Positions 43,386 to 52,346 of a DNA stretch of 64,000 nt are shown in pieces; position 1 is the first letter of the stretch, and the number at the start of each line of letters is the position of its first letter. This DNA is from JBFIHF01 sp964411125. GTDB lineage: Bacteria > Myxococcota_A > Bradymonadia > Bradymonadales > Bradymonadaceae. A program made the translations under genes and the position numbers. Location of the stretch: positions 99,719 to 163,718 of the forward strand of contig CAYPJU010000004.1 in the NCBI GenBank assembly GCA_964411125.1, given 5' to 3'. The notes beneath the pieces were generated by a model that worked only from the letters and a program-made list of their open reading frames with translations, did no database searches and had not been told where the DNA came from.

Positions 43386-43640
43386 CATTTCCCGATTCCC
43401 ATTTCCCGATTCCCATTTCCCGATTCCCATTTCCCGATTTCCCTTTCCTTCCAATTCGCGGGCTGTCGCACACCGAGGCGACTCGACGACGCGTCGGACC
43501 CCGGCTCAATGCCGCGCTCGCCGCCCTGCGAGCGAGGCGAGCCCGGGGGGCCTGGCAATCGGGGCTGGGGTGATCGAGCGTGAGGCGAGGAAGGAAAGGG
43601 AGAGTCGAATCGGGAATCGGGAAGCGGGAAATGAATGTGG
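43386..43640. repeat. Simple tandem repeat with inverse copies in a 390-bp gene-free gap
   Basis: Bases 43386-43445 hold about four copies of a 14-bp unit CCCGATTCCCATTT. Complementary-sense copies (GAATCGGGAATCGGGAAGCG and GGGAAATG, about 43613-43640) lie 170 bp further on, so the two blocks can pair as a long imperfect inverted repeat. No gene is seen in 43272-43663; the open frames there merely read the repeat. Such low-complexity sequence is unlike the flanking coding DNA. Confidence 0.6.
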
Positions 43641-43663
43641 GTCGGCCCGCGAGGGAAGCATAG

Positions 43664-46597
43664 CTACGGACATGTATTGGGTCGATTGTCGGATCCGTCG
43701 GAGTCGACGCACCAGTTTACGGAGAGGTCGTCGTTCTGCGCGGCGCTCTGGGAGGAGGGCTCGAGCTGGTAGTAGACGCCGTCGCCGGCGTTGAAGGTCC
43801 AGAAGACCCGATCGACTTCAGTGCCGTCGGGGGCGGTGACGATGATCTCGTCGCCTCCGTTTGCGAGCGCATAGGCGCTCCACTGGTAGGCGATCGTGAC
43901 GGCTCCGTTGGTGGCGAGGTCGGAGTTCGGTCCGAGGACGGCGTAGCCGCGGGCGGGGACGAGGACCGGGGTCGAAGAGTTGATGGTGTGCGTGTTCGTT
44001 CCGTCGTCTTCGAGGACGAACCGGCGGAGATCGACGGCGAACCCATTGGGGTTGTAAATCTCGAAGTACTCGCGGGTCGAATCGCTGCCGGTTCCCGAGG
44101 GGTTGATGAGCACCTCGTTGACGACCAGCTCGAGGGTGGAGCAGGCCTGGCCGCAGGCGCCGCAGTTCGCCGCGTCGGGGCTGGTGCAAACGCCGTTGCA
44201 GCAGAGTCCGTTGGTGGCGCCGCACGGGTTGCAGCCGCCGCAACTGTTGGGGTTGCTCTGGAAGTAGGGGAGGCAATCGCCGTCCTCGCAGTCGACGTCT
44301 CCGTCCGAGTCGTTGTCGATGCCGTCGCTGCAGTTCGCGGCGGATGTCTCGGTGCAGCGAGCGGCGCAGTCGGTGTCGTCGCAGTCGATCTGTCCGTCCT
44401 GGTCGTTGTCGAGCCCGTCTCCACAGGTGGTGGCGGTGTTTTCGATGCACGTGGGGGCGCAGTCGGTATCGGCGCAGTCGGTCTGTCCGTCCTGGTCGTT
44501 GTCGGCGCCGTCGTGGCACTGCAGGTAGCTCTGTTCGTCGCAGAAAGGAGCGCAGTCGTCGTCGGCGCAGTCGACGTCTCCGTCGAGGTCGTCGTCGTCG
44601 CCGTCGGAGCACGCCGCGGCGGTGTTCTCGTTACAGAAGGCCGCGCACTCGGTGTCGTCGCAATCGGTCTGGCCGTCTTGGTCGTTGTCGGTCCCGTCGT
44701 GACAGGCGGGGTCGGTGCTCTCCTGGCAGAAGGCGAAGGCAGCGCAGCCGGAGTCGGCGCAGTCGGTGGCTCCGTCGACGTCGTTGTCGACGAGGTCGGC
44801 GCAGAGCGCCGCCGTGTTCTCGATCGGCACGCAAGGGGTCGCGGTGGCGCAGTCTGTGTCCGCACAGTCTGTCTGTCCGTCCTGGTCGTTGTCGCGGGTG
44901 TCGGCGCAGGAGGCGTCGTCGTTCTCCACGCATTCGGTCGCACAGACGGGGTCGGCGCAGTCGGTGGTTCCGTCGTCGTCGTTGTCGAGCCCGTCGTGGC
45001 ACTCGGCGTAGGTCTCCTCGCTGCAGGCGCCGGCGCAGTCGGTGTCGTCGCAGTCGGTCGCGCCGTCTTGATCGTTGTCGAGTCCATCGTGGCACTCGGC
45101 GTAGAGCGCTTCGAGGCAGGAGTTGGCGCAATCGGGGTCGTCGCAGTCGACGGCGTTGTCGCCGTCGTTGTCGAGGGCGTCGTGGCAGGAGGCGTAGTCG
45201 GACTCGACGCAGAAGGTGAAGACAGCGCAGTCGCTGTCGGCGCAGTCGACGGCGCTGTCGAAGTCGTTGTCGACTCCGTCGGCACAGGTGACTGCGGAGT
45301 TTTCGGCGACCAGGCACGGTGTCGCCATCGCACAGTCGTCGTCGGTGCAGTCGACGAAGCCGTCGAGGTCGTTGTCGAGGCGGTCGTCGCAGGTGACGTC
45401 GTCGCCCTCGTCACAGACGGGGGCACATCCGGGGTCGTCGCAATCGACGAGGCCGTCCACGTCGTTGTCGGTTCGGTCGTGGCACTGGTCGTAGGAGGTC
45501 TCTACACAGAAGGTCGCGCAGTCGGGATCGTCGCAGTCGGCCGAACCGTCGCCGTCGTTGTCGAGTCCGTCGTGGCAGACGGCGTCGTCGAACTCGGCGC
45601 AGAATTCGAACGTCCGGCAGTCTTCGTCGGCGCAGTCGATCTTCTCGTCACCGTCGTTGTCGAGGGTATCGGTGCAGCGTTCGAGGTCGGTCTCCACGCA
45701 GAAGTTGAACGAGGCGCAGCTCTTGTCGGCGCAGTCGACGTCGCCGTCGAGGTCGTTGTCGCGTCCGTCCTGGCAGTTGTCCTGCGTGGCTTCGGAGCAG
45801 AAGACGAACGAGGCGCAGCTCGAGTCTTCGCAATCGACGAGCTCGTCGTCGTCGTTGTCGAGGTTGTCCTGGCAAGCGGTGACGGTGTCTTCGTCGGGGC
45901 AGACGACGAACGGGGCGCAGTCGGGGTCGAGGCAGTCGACGAGGCCGTCGTCGTCATCGTCGGTCTGGTTGGCGCATCGCTCGGCGGTATCTTCGCCCGG
46001 CTCGCAGACGCGCAGGACGGTGCAGTCGTCGTCGTCGCAGTCGACGTCTCCATCGGCGTCGTTGTCGACGCCGTCGGTGCACCGGTCGGTGGTCGTCTCG
46101 TCGGTACACACTTCTAACTGACCGCAGTCATCGTCGGCGCAATCGACGTCTCCGTCGGCATCGTTGTCGACGCCGTCGGTGCAGGTGACGGGGTCGATCT
46201 CGATCGCTCCGGCGCAGGCGTTCACGTCGTGGCAGCCATCATCGTCGCAGTCGACCTGACCGTCGTCGTCGTTGTCGATCCCGTCGGTACAGCGGATCGC
46301 GGAATCCTCGGTGGTGCAGGTGTCGAGCTCGGCACAGCCGTCGTCATCGCAGTCGACGTCGCCGTCGCCATCATTGTCGAGTTCGTCGACGCAGACCGCG
46401 GGGGACGCCTCGGGCTGCGCATTGCGACATCCGGCTTCGGCGCGACAGTCGGGGTCGTCGCAGTCGGTGGCGCCGTCGCCATCGTTGTCCTCGCCGTCGA
46501 GGCAGAGGTCTCCCGATTCGACGACGACACGGTCGCCGCTGCAAGAGAAGAAGAGTGAAACGGCGAGGAAGGCCAGAACTCTCGAAAAGTTGTGCAT
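43664..46597 (-). CDS. 23-repeat Asp/Cys calcium-binding-type lipoprotein with LTD domain
   Basis: A 977-residue lipoprotein (MHNFSRVLAFLAVSLFFSC). It has 23 tandem units of 31-37 residues, each with the core C-x-D-x3-D-N-D-x-D-G-x2-D-C-x-D-x-D-C. This is a thrombospondin-3/dockerin-like calcium-loop pattern with three fixed cysteines. A Cys-rich junction follows, then a C-terminal lamin-tail-domain-type fold (LVVNEVLINPSGTG, EYFEIYNPNGFAVDL, GGDEIIVTAPDG). It is predicted to be a long rigid stalk on the cell surface, with the LTD as tip. Start ATG 46597; a TTG upstream lacks support. Function unknown. No sorting tail of the MYXO-CTERM type is seen. Confidence 0.88.
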   Translation of the reverse strand: MHNFSRVLAFLAVSLFFSCSGDRVVVESGDLCLDGEDNDGDGATDCDDPDCRAEAGCRNAQPEASPAVCVDELDNDGDGDVDCDDDGCAELDTCTTEDSAIRCTDGIDNDDDGQVDCDDDGCHDVNACAGAIEIDPVTCTDGVDNDADGDVDCADDDCGQLEVCTDETTTDRCTDGVDNDADGDVDCDDDDCTVLRVCEPGEDTAERCANQTDDDDDGLVDCLDPDCAPFVVCPDEDTVTACQDNLDNDDDELVDCEDSSCASFVFCSEATQDNCQDGRDNDLDGDVDCADKSCASFNFCVETDLERCTDTLDNDGDEKIDCADEDCRTFEFCAEFDDAVCHDGLDNDGDGSADCDDPDCATFCVETSYDQCHDRTDNDVDGLVDCDDPGCAPVCDEGDDVTCDDRLDNDLDGFVDCTDDDCAMATPCLVAENSAVTCADGVDNDFDSAVDCADSDCAVFTFCVESDYASCHDALDNDGDNAVDCDDPDCANSCLEALYAECHDGLDNDQDGATDCDDTDCAGACSEETYAECHDGLDNDDDGTTDCADPVCATECVENDDASCADTRDNDQDGQTDCADTDCATATPCVPIENTAALCADLVDNDVDGATDCADSGCAAFAFCQESTDPACHDGTDNDQDGQTDCDDTECAAFCNENTAAACSDGDDDDLDGDVDCADDDCAPFCDEQSYLQCHDGADNDQDGQTDCADTDCAPTCIENTATTCGDGLDNDQDGQIDCDDTDCAARCTETSAANCSDGIDNDSDGDVDCEDGDCLPYFQSNPNSCGGCNPCGATNGLCCNGVCTSPDAANCGACGQACSTLELVVNEVLINPSGTGSDSTREYFEIYNPNGFAVDLRRFVLEDDGTNTHTINSSTPVLVPARGYAVLGPNSDLATNGAVTIAYQWSAYALANGGDEIIVTAPDGTEVDRVFWTFNAGDGVYYQLEPSSQSAAQNDDLSVNWCVDSDGSDNRPNTCP

Positions 46598-46669
46598 GCT
46601 TCGATGCTGCCCGATCCATACGGGAACTTTCAAGCGCCGGACGGCTTTAGGTGCTCGGTTCGTTTCGGA

Positions 46670-48592
46670 TCAGCCGAGGAAGACGCAGCGTCCCGAGCGG
46701 CAGCCATTCAGGGGGGGACAGGTTCCGCACGAGACCTCGCGGACGTTTCCGCAGCGGTCGGTGACGGTGGCGCTACACTCGAAACCGTTTTGGGTGCAGA
46801 GCTCCTGGTCGGTCTCCGGTACGCATTCGCAGCGGTTGTTGCCATTGCAGACTTCGTTGGTCCCGCAGGTCCCGCAGCTCGTCACGTCGCGGCTGACTCC
46901 GCAGTTGTCGGTGCCGCTGACGGCGCCGCACTCGGCGGCCTCGTCCTGGCAGAAGGACGCGTCTGTCTGGAGGGTGCAGCAGGTGCCGCTGTTGCAAACG
47001 GCGGCGCTGGGGTCTCCACCGCAGTTGCCGCACTGTTCGGTTCGAGGATCGCCGCAGTTGTCGGTCCCGCTCGCCATGCCGCATTGGACGGACTGCGCCG
47101 TGCAAAACTGGCCCCTCGTCTGGGGGACGCAGGTCTCGCAGACGCCCTGGACGCAGTTTCCGTCGCTACACATCGGGCAGGTGACGGTGCGTTGGTCCCC
47201 ACAATTGTCGGTCGCGGTAGTCTCGCCGCACGCATTGAGCCGGGTGCAGAAGTCGAGATCGGTTTCGGGGGCGCAGACGCAGGCGTTGTTCGAGCACATC
47301 TTGCCGGATCCGCAGGTGCCGCAGCTTCGGCTCGTGGAGACGCCGCAGTTGTCGGGTGCGGTCGTCAAGCCGCAGCTCGAGCCGACGCGCGAGCAGAACG
47401 CGGGGGTGGTCTCCGTGATGCATTCGCACGTGTTCGCGGGGATCGGATCGCCGGTTCCGCACTCCTCTCCGGTGCCCGTGCAAGCTCCGCAGGAGGTGAC
47501 GGTCCGAGGATCGCCGCAGTTGTCAGTGCCTGTGTATGGACCACAGGCGATCCCGAGGCGACCGCAAAACTCGGCATCGGACTCGGGGTCGCAGGGCTTG
47601 CATGTGTTCGTGAGCTCGTCGCACTGGTCGCCCCCGGTGCACTCTCCGCAGTCGGTGGTGCGCGGGTTGCTGCAGGCGTCGGTGCCGCTCACGGTGCCGC
47701 ATTCGGCTCCCTGTTCGGCGCAGAACTGGGCGTCCGACTGTTGCGCACAGTCGCACTTGTTCTGGTTGCAGGTACCCTGGCTACAGGACCCACACATCGC
47801 GGTGCGTGACTGACCGCAGTCATCGACCGCTATGAGCTGACCGCAGGAGGCGAGATAGTCGGCACAAAACTGCTCGTCGGTTCGGTCGTCACTGCAGCCG
47901 CACTCGCCGACGGTACCGGCGCCGCCGCAGGTCTCGGGCGACATGCAGGTGCCACACTGGACCTCGCGGGTCGTCATGCAACGGTCCGTGAGGGTCGCGG
48001 TCCCGCAGTTTCGTCCTGCTTCCGCGCAGAGTTCGGGGGCGGTCTGAGGAACGCATTCGCAGGAGTTGGCGACGCACTGGCTGCCCGGCATGCAGGAGCC
48101 GCAATCGACGGTGGTCACGACGCCGCACCGATCGGTCTCCGTGAAGAAGCCGCACTCGGCTCCGTTGGCCGTGCAGAACTCATCGTCGGTCGGAGTGGGG
48201 CAGTCGCAGAGGTTTTCCGTCTCGGCGCCGCACACTTCCGGGGCGACGCAGGTGCCGCAGTCGGCCTCGCGTTGCAGACCGCAGTTGTCGACGTTGGAGT
48301 AGGTCCCGCAGAACGCGCGATAGTTGGCGCAGAAATCCTCGTCGGTCTGCGGGACGCAGCCGTCGGGGATCGTGACGTCGGGGTCCATGCGGAGATCTGG
48401 ACCGTCCCCCGAGTCGGTGGGGCCAGCATCGTCTCCTCCGCCGCCGTCCCCGGGTTGGTCGGGTCGGTCCTGCGAGGAGTCGGAACCGGCGTCGGCGTTC
48501 GATGGGAGTTCGTACTCGGAGAGGTTCTGCAGGCACCCCGTGAGGAGAAGAGTCGCGAACAACGATGTGAGCAGCGGTCTCGTTCGAATCAT
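46670..48592 (-). CDS. 11-repeat Cys-rich lipoprotein in kinase operon
   Basis: A 640-residue lipoprotein (MIRTRPLLTSLFATLLLTGC). After an Asp/Gly-rich linker there are 11 repeats of about 48 residues with the core 'F-C-x5-C-G-x3-x-T-D-x-C-G-x2-R-x3-C-G-x-C', each with five or more conserved cysteines. These are presumably disulfide-bonded modules. No known enzyme domain is present. It is the third gene of a kinase / TPR-type / Cys-rich operon: its ATG overlaps the preceding TGA by one base. Regulation by or signalling to the kinase is possible but not shown. Confidence 0.87.
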   Translation of the reverse strand: MIRTRPLLTSLFATLLLTGCLQNLSEYELPSNADAGSDSSQDRPDQPGDGGGGDDAGPTDSGDGPDLRMDPDVTIPDGCVPQTDEDFCANYRAFCGTYSNVDNCGLQREADCGTCVAPEVCGAETENLCDCPTPTDDEFCTANGAECGFFTETDRCGVVTTVDCGSCMPGSQCVANSCECVPQTAPELCAEAGRNCGTATLTDRCMTTREVQCGTCMSPETCGGAGTVGECGCSDDRTDEQFCADYLASCGQLIAVDDCGQSRTAMCGSCSQGTCNQNKCDCAQQSDAQFCAEQGAECGTVSGTDACSNPRTTDCGECTGGDQCDELTNTCKPCDPESDAEFCGRLGIACGPYTGTDNCGDPRTVTSCGACTGTGEECGTGDPIPANTCECITETTPAFCSRVGSSCGLTTAPDNCGVSTSRSCGTCGSGKMCSNNACVCAPETDLDFCTRLNACGETTATDNCGDQRTVTCPMCSDGNCVQGVCETCVPQTRGQFCTAQSVQCGMASGTDNCGDPRTEQCGNCGGDPSAAVCNSGTCCTLQTDASFCQDEAAECGAVSGTDNCGVSRDVTSCGTCGTNEVCNGNNRCECVPETDQELCTQNGFECSATVTDRCGNVREVSCGTCPPLNGCRSGRCVFLG

Positions 48593-49473
48593 CAGAGTCC
48601 TCGAAAGGTCGCGGACCATCCCAGGGAGATCGTGGTGCCACGTTCTCCGTCTGCATTCTGTTCGGGCGCGACGAGGAAGTAGACTCCGGCGCCGGCCGTG
48701 GCGACACCGACGGCGTAGAGGACCGGGACCATGACGCGAGCGACGGAGACCCGCTTCTTGAGGCTGTCGAACCGCTGAGGTCCACCCCCTTCGTCGGCCA
48801 TTCGGATGACCTCGTTCTGCCAGCCGAGGGCCGCGGCGTGGTAGACGACGGTACCGAGGACCACGGCGCCCCCCGAGCCGATCAGCGACCAGGCGAGCAC
48901 GTCGGGTCGCGGCTCGGGCTCCGGTGCGTCGACCATCTCGGAGATCGGCTCGTCCGCGTCGGGTTGTTCGGCCGCGGCGGTTTCGGCGTCTGCTTCGGCT
49001 TTCTGTGCTCGGGCGAGCTCGAGGCGGGCGACCCCGATCTCCTCGACGACGAGGCGATCGGGCTCCAACTCTTCGGCCTTTCGCAAGAACTCTTCGGCGA
49101 GGGAGTAGTCGCCGGAGGCGATCGCTTCACGCGCGAAGTGGACGCGGCAATTCGCCAGCACCGAGGTGACGTCGGCGCGGTCGGATTCGCTGGTCCCCTG
49201 GATGAGGAGGAACTTGTTGGCTGCTACCGAGGCTTTCTCGCAGTCGTCAGCGCGAAACCATGCGATGGCCTCGCTCTTTCGAATGACGGGCTCTCGGAGG
49301 AGTTCGTAGGCTCGCGCGAACGTTTCTGCGGATTCGCGATACTCTCCCTGTTGGAAGAGCGTGATGGCCGTTTCGTTGAGTCGCACTCCCTCGTCGTCCT
49401 GGGCCGTGACGGGTGGGGTGGCGGCGATGACGGCGATGAAGCCGACAACGGCGAGGAACCGAGTTGTGGACAT
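48592..49473 (-). CDS. TPR-like periplasmic protein with C-terminal membrane segments
   Basis: A 293-residue exported protein with a signal peptide (MSTTRFLAVVGFIAVIAATPPVTAQ). Helical repeats of TPR type follow (about residues 30-150: LFQQGEYRESAETFARAYEL, LRKAEELEPDRLVVEEIGVA). An Ala/Glu/Pro linker leads to two hydrophobic helices (about 190-215 and 245-268). The chain ends in a beta-like tail (TISLGWSATFRGL). Proteins of this shape often accompany myxobacterial kinases. It overlaps the kinase stop and the next ATG by one base each (TGATG), so the three genes are coupled. Confidence 0.85.
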   Translation of the reverse strand: MSTTRFLAVVGFIAVIAATPPVTAQDDEGVRLNETAITLFQQGEYRESAETFARAYELLREPVIRKSEAIAWFRADDCEKASVAANKFLLIQGTSESDRADVTSVLANCRVHFAREAIASGDYSLAEEFLRKAEELEPDRLVVEEIGVARLELARAQKAEADAETAAAEQPDADEPISEMVDAPEPEPRPDVLAWSLIGSGGAVVLGTVVYHAAALGWQNEVIRMADEGGGPQRFDSLKKRVSVARVMVPVLYAVGVATAGAGVYFLVAPEQNADGERGTTISLGWSATFRGL

Positions 49474-50915
49474 CAGTAGGTGAAATCTAGGGAGCGAATC
49501 TCTCGTTGTTTTTTCTGTTTCGACTTCTGTTGCTTCTTCTTCTTGATATCCGTTTTCTCGTTCGGCGTCACGGACGGACTTTCTGCCGCCGGAGCTTCGG
49601 ATGGCTCGGGCGGTTCTTCGGGGGTGGCCGGACGGGGCTCTGCGACGGTGCCGACATCTTCGCCGGCGGCGAGCGCGAGACCGGCATCGGGTTCCGCGGC
49701 GGATCGACCGGCGTCCGGCGTCGCCGGGACGAGGCGCGACGTCGGCTCGGCCAGGGTGGGGCGCGGCTCCACTTCGACTGCCTTGACGGTGTCCACTGCT
49801 GCGGCGGGTGTTCCGGCAGGGACCTCGACGGGAGGGGCGTAGACGAAGGAGGCGATCCCGGCGGCGACGATGCCGATCGCGACCACGGCCGCGGCTACCT
49901 TCACCCCCGGACCGAATCCGCCAATGTCGGTCTGGGTTTCGGCGGAGAGGTCGGGATGGGCTGTCTCGTTCGGGGGCGCTTCATCGAAGTCGACTCGCTC
50001 CGCAGGGGCTGGCGGTGGCTCCTCGACCGTGTCGACGAGGGGGAACTCGTAGTTCGGGTTCGCGTAGGGGCGCAGCACGTCGGCGACTTCGGAGGCGGTG
50101 GGCCGGTCCTCGGCCTCCTTGGAGAGCATCCGCAGGACGAGGTCGGCGATCTCGGGTTGTGGAGTCGTGGAGAACGGCGGTGGAGTGTTCTTGAGCTGCA
50201 TGATGAGGACTTCGGGCACCTTCGAAGACATGAACGGGGGGCGGCCTTCGATCATCTCGTAGAGGGTGATGCCGAGCGCATAGATGTCGGCGGCAGGACC
50301 GACGTCGAGGGTCCCCGAGCACTGCTCGGGGCTCATGTAGACAGGGGTTCCGAAGAGCTGACCCTGGCGAGTGATGCGGCCTTCACCGTCGGTGTCGCCA
50401 AAGATTCTGGCGAGGCCGAAGTCGAGCACTTTCACGAACGGGGTTCCCTGGGAGGCGCGCACGACCATGACGTTTTCTGGCTTGAGGTCGCGGTGCAGAA
50501 TCCCCGCCTGGTGGGCGGCGTCGAGCACTTCGGCGATCTGGCAGCCGATCAGGGTGGCCTCCCGCTCGTCGAGCCCCTGGCTGATCAAATCGGCGAGGCT
50601 GTGTCCGTCGATGAATTCGATCACCATGAAGTGGGCGTCGAGCTCGTCGCTGAAGCCGAAGTCGTGCAGGGTCACCGAGTTGGGGTGATTGAGGGCCGCA
50701 ACAGCTTGCGCTTCGGTGCGGAATCGGTCCCGGACTTCGCGGTCGCTCTTCAGGGCCCGGTTGAGCACCTTGACGGCGACTTTTCGGCCGACGGAGAGTT
50801 GCGTACCGCAGTAGACCGAGCCCATCGCGCCGCTGCCGAGGAGGTATTCGATCCGGTACCGACCCTCGAGGTCTTTCCCCACCAGGGGATCGGAAGTTTC
50901 GTGTGCGCTGCTCAG
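49473..50915 (-). CDS. Membrane-anchored eukaryote-like Ser/Thr protein kinase
   Basis: A 480-residue Pkn-type kinase. Gly loop LLGSGAMGSVY, Lys in VAVKVL, catalytic loop HRDLKPENV, DFGLARIF and activation-segment GTPVYMSPEQ are intact (kinase domain about residues 20-280). An Asp/Pro linker, one transmembrane helix (VKVAAAVVAIGIVAAGIASF) and a Pro/Glu/Ala tail ending in a Lys-rich KKKKQQKSKQKKQRE stretch follow. The start is most likely CTG 50915: GGAGG lies five bases upstream and the extra residues LSSAHETSDPLVGK match the usual 'DPLVGK..GRYRI' start of these kinases. A GTG at 50882 is the conventional alternative. It is the first gene of the three-gene operon. Confidence 0.9.
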   Translation of the reverse strand: MSSAHETSDPLVGKDLEGRYRIEYLLGSGAMGSVYCGTQLSVGRKVAVKVLNRALKSDREVRDRFRTEAQAVAALNHPNSVTLHDFGFSDELDAHFMVIEFIDGHSLADLISQGLDEREATLIGCQIAEVLDAAHQAGILHRDLKPENVMVVRASQGTPFVKVLDFGLARIFGDTDGEGRITRQGQLFGTPVYMSPEQCSGTLDVGPAADIYALGITLYEMIEGRPPFMSSKVPEVLIMQLKNTPPPFSTTPQPEIADLVLRMLSKEAEDRPTASEVADVLRPYANPNYEFPLVDTVEEPPPAPAERVDFDEAPPNETAHPDLSAETQTDIGGFGPGVKVAAAVVAIGIVAAGIASFVYAPPVEVPAGTPAAAVDTVKAVEVEPRPTLAEPTSRLVPATPDAGRSAAEPDAGLALAAGEDVGTVAEPRPATPEEPPEPSEAPAAESPSVTPNEKTDIKKKKQQKSKQKKQREIRSLDFTY

Positions 50916-51170
50916 AAAGTCCTCCGCTCGTCACGGACAATCGCGAAACCCCATAGTTTTACCAGCACGTCGTCGTGGTGACGTATCCCCAGGCAAGGTC
51001 CGCAAGAGAATGGCCTACTTCCGGCTTTGGTTCAACGACGTCGACGGTGGACGCACTGTTGAGTTGACGACGGCGGCGTGCGTTTTACGCGTCGAAAGCG
51101 CGTCGGGGGATGTAGCGGATCGGCCGACATGATAGATCGGGGCGGCCCTTTCACCGGTGAGGAAAGAATC

Positions 51171-52262
51171 ATGAGTCAAATCCCGATCGTCGACCTCGAA
51201 GATCTCCAGAGCCCCCGTCAGGCCGCGGCATCGCGTGCGGCGGACGCACTGCGCGAGGGGTTCGGGGAGTATGGTCTCGTCTACATTCGAAACCACGGCA
51301 TCGAGACGGACCGGCTGGAGAGCTTTTACCAGACGTTCCTCGAGGTGACCGACCGCCCGACCGAGGAGAAGCAGACGTGGGGCGGAGCCTCGATCTGGTA
51401 TCAGAGGGGTTGGACGCCGCCCGACACGGAGAGAGCAGTCGCAGCGGGGGGGCAGCCCGACTTCAAGGAGTGCTACTTCGCGGCGCCGGAGCCGCTCGAC
51501 GCCGAGGCTGCGGTGCAGTACCCGCAGATTTACGCGTCGAACGTGTGGCCAGAAGGGGCGGAACAATTTCGCGACCGTTACATGGACATCGGGCACACGC
51601 TGCACGAGATCGGCCTGCAGCTACTCCGCGGGAGCGCTCGCGCGCTGAATCTGGAGCCTTACCGGTTCGAGGCGGCGGTGTACGGCGGTCCCCACGTGAC
51701 GCGTGCGCTGCGCTACCTGCCCCTGAGCCAGGAGCAAGTCGACGCGAAGGTGCTATGGGGCGAAGAGCACACCGACTTCAACCTGCTGACGCTTTTGCCG
51801 GGGGGGCGTTTTCTCGATCAGGACTCGCAGTTCTGCCCGCGCCCGGCGGGGGACTCGGGGCTCTACCTGCGAACCCGCGCGACCGACGACGAGCCGGCCG
51901 GACGCCTGTTGGCCGGAAAGCCGCCGGAGGGCTGTATCGTCGCGCAGGTCGGGCAGGAGCTCGAGATCTTGACTGGCGGGGAGTTTTTGGCGACCCCTCA
52001 CGTCATCAAGGCACCGGAGCAGCCGGGTTTCTCGCGGGTTTCGATGGCGCATTTCATCCATCTGAACGCGCGGGAAGTGCTGACGCCGCTGGCGCCGTTC
52101 CGGAACGAGTCGACCCTCGCGTCGTACAGCCCGCCCGTGCTCGCCGGGACATACGGCCTGAAGACGTTGGTGGACATCGGGCTCGCGCCGCCGGAGGCGC
52201 TCTCCCAGCTCGGCTACCGGTTCTACGATCGGCTCGACGAAGCGCGCGCTGTGAAGAAGTAG
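51171..52262 (+). CDS. Isopenicillin-N-synthase-family 2OG-Fe(II) oxygenase
   Basis: A 363-residue member of the isopenicillin N synthase/flavonoid dioxygenase family. The start MSQIPIVDLED is typical of the DIOX_N domain. Iron ligands are H-x-D in GEEHTDFNLLTLL and a later His in ATPHVIKAP, and the 2-oxoglutarate-binding R-x-S is RVSMAHF. Substrate unknown; it is monocistronic with no biosynthetic genes around it. ATG 51171 has GAGGAAAGAATC upstream. A hairpin terminator follows at 52299-52330. It is divergent from the kinase across 255 bp in which I see no gene. Confidence 0.93.
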   Translation: MSQIPIVDLEDLQSPRQAAASRAADALREGFGEYGLVYIRNHGIETDRLESFYQTFLEVTDRPTEEKQTWGGASIWYQRGWTPPDTERAVAAGGQPDFKECYFAAPEPLDAEAAVQYPQIYASNVWPEGAEQFRDRYMDIGHTLHEIGLQLLRGSARALNLEPYRFEAAVYGGPHVTRALRYLPLSQEQVDAKVLWGEEHTDFNLLTLLPGGRFLDQDSQFCPRPAGDSGLYLRTRATDDEPAGRLLAGKPPEGCIVAQVGQELEILTGGEFLATPHVIKAPEQPGFSRVSMAHFIHLNAREVLTPLAPFRNESTLASYSPPVLAGTYGLKTLVDIGLAPPEALSQLGYRFYDRLDEARAVKK

Positions 52263-52298
52263 CCGGGCTCCGAGCACAAGAACGAACAAGAACGAAGA

Positions 52299-52330
52299 AG
52301 AGCGGATCCGGGGGGGATCCGCTCTCTTCG
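52299..52330. terminator. Bidirectional terminator between oxygenase and host-attachment-like genes
   Basis: The 10-bp stem GAGCGGATCC / GGATCCGCTC with a GGGGG loop is preceded by an A-rich and followed by a T-rich stretch (CTCTTCGTTT), so it can end transcription from both convergent genes. Confidence 0.85.
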
Positions 52331-52346
52331 TTTCGGGAGCTTCCGC

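Noticed and set aside
43988..46117. A 709-codon plus-strand frame rich in Val, Gly and Ala across the stalk gene
   Set aside because: It is the mirror of the 23 Asp/Cys repeats on the minus strand, where the signal peptide, conserved spacing and LTD domain lie. Long antisense frames are expected opposite regular GAC/TGC codon repeats.
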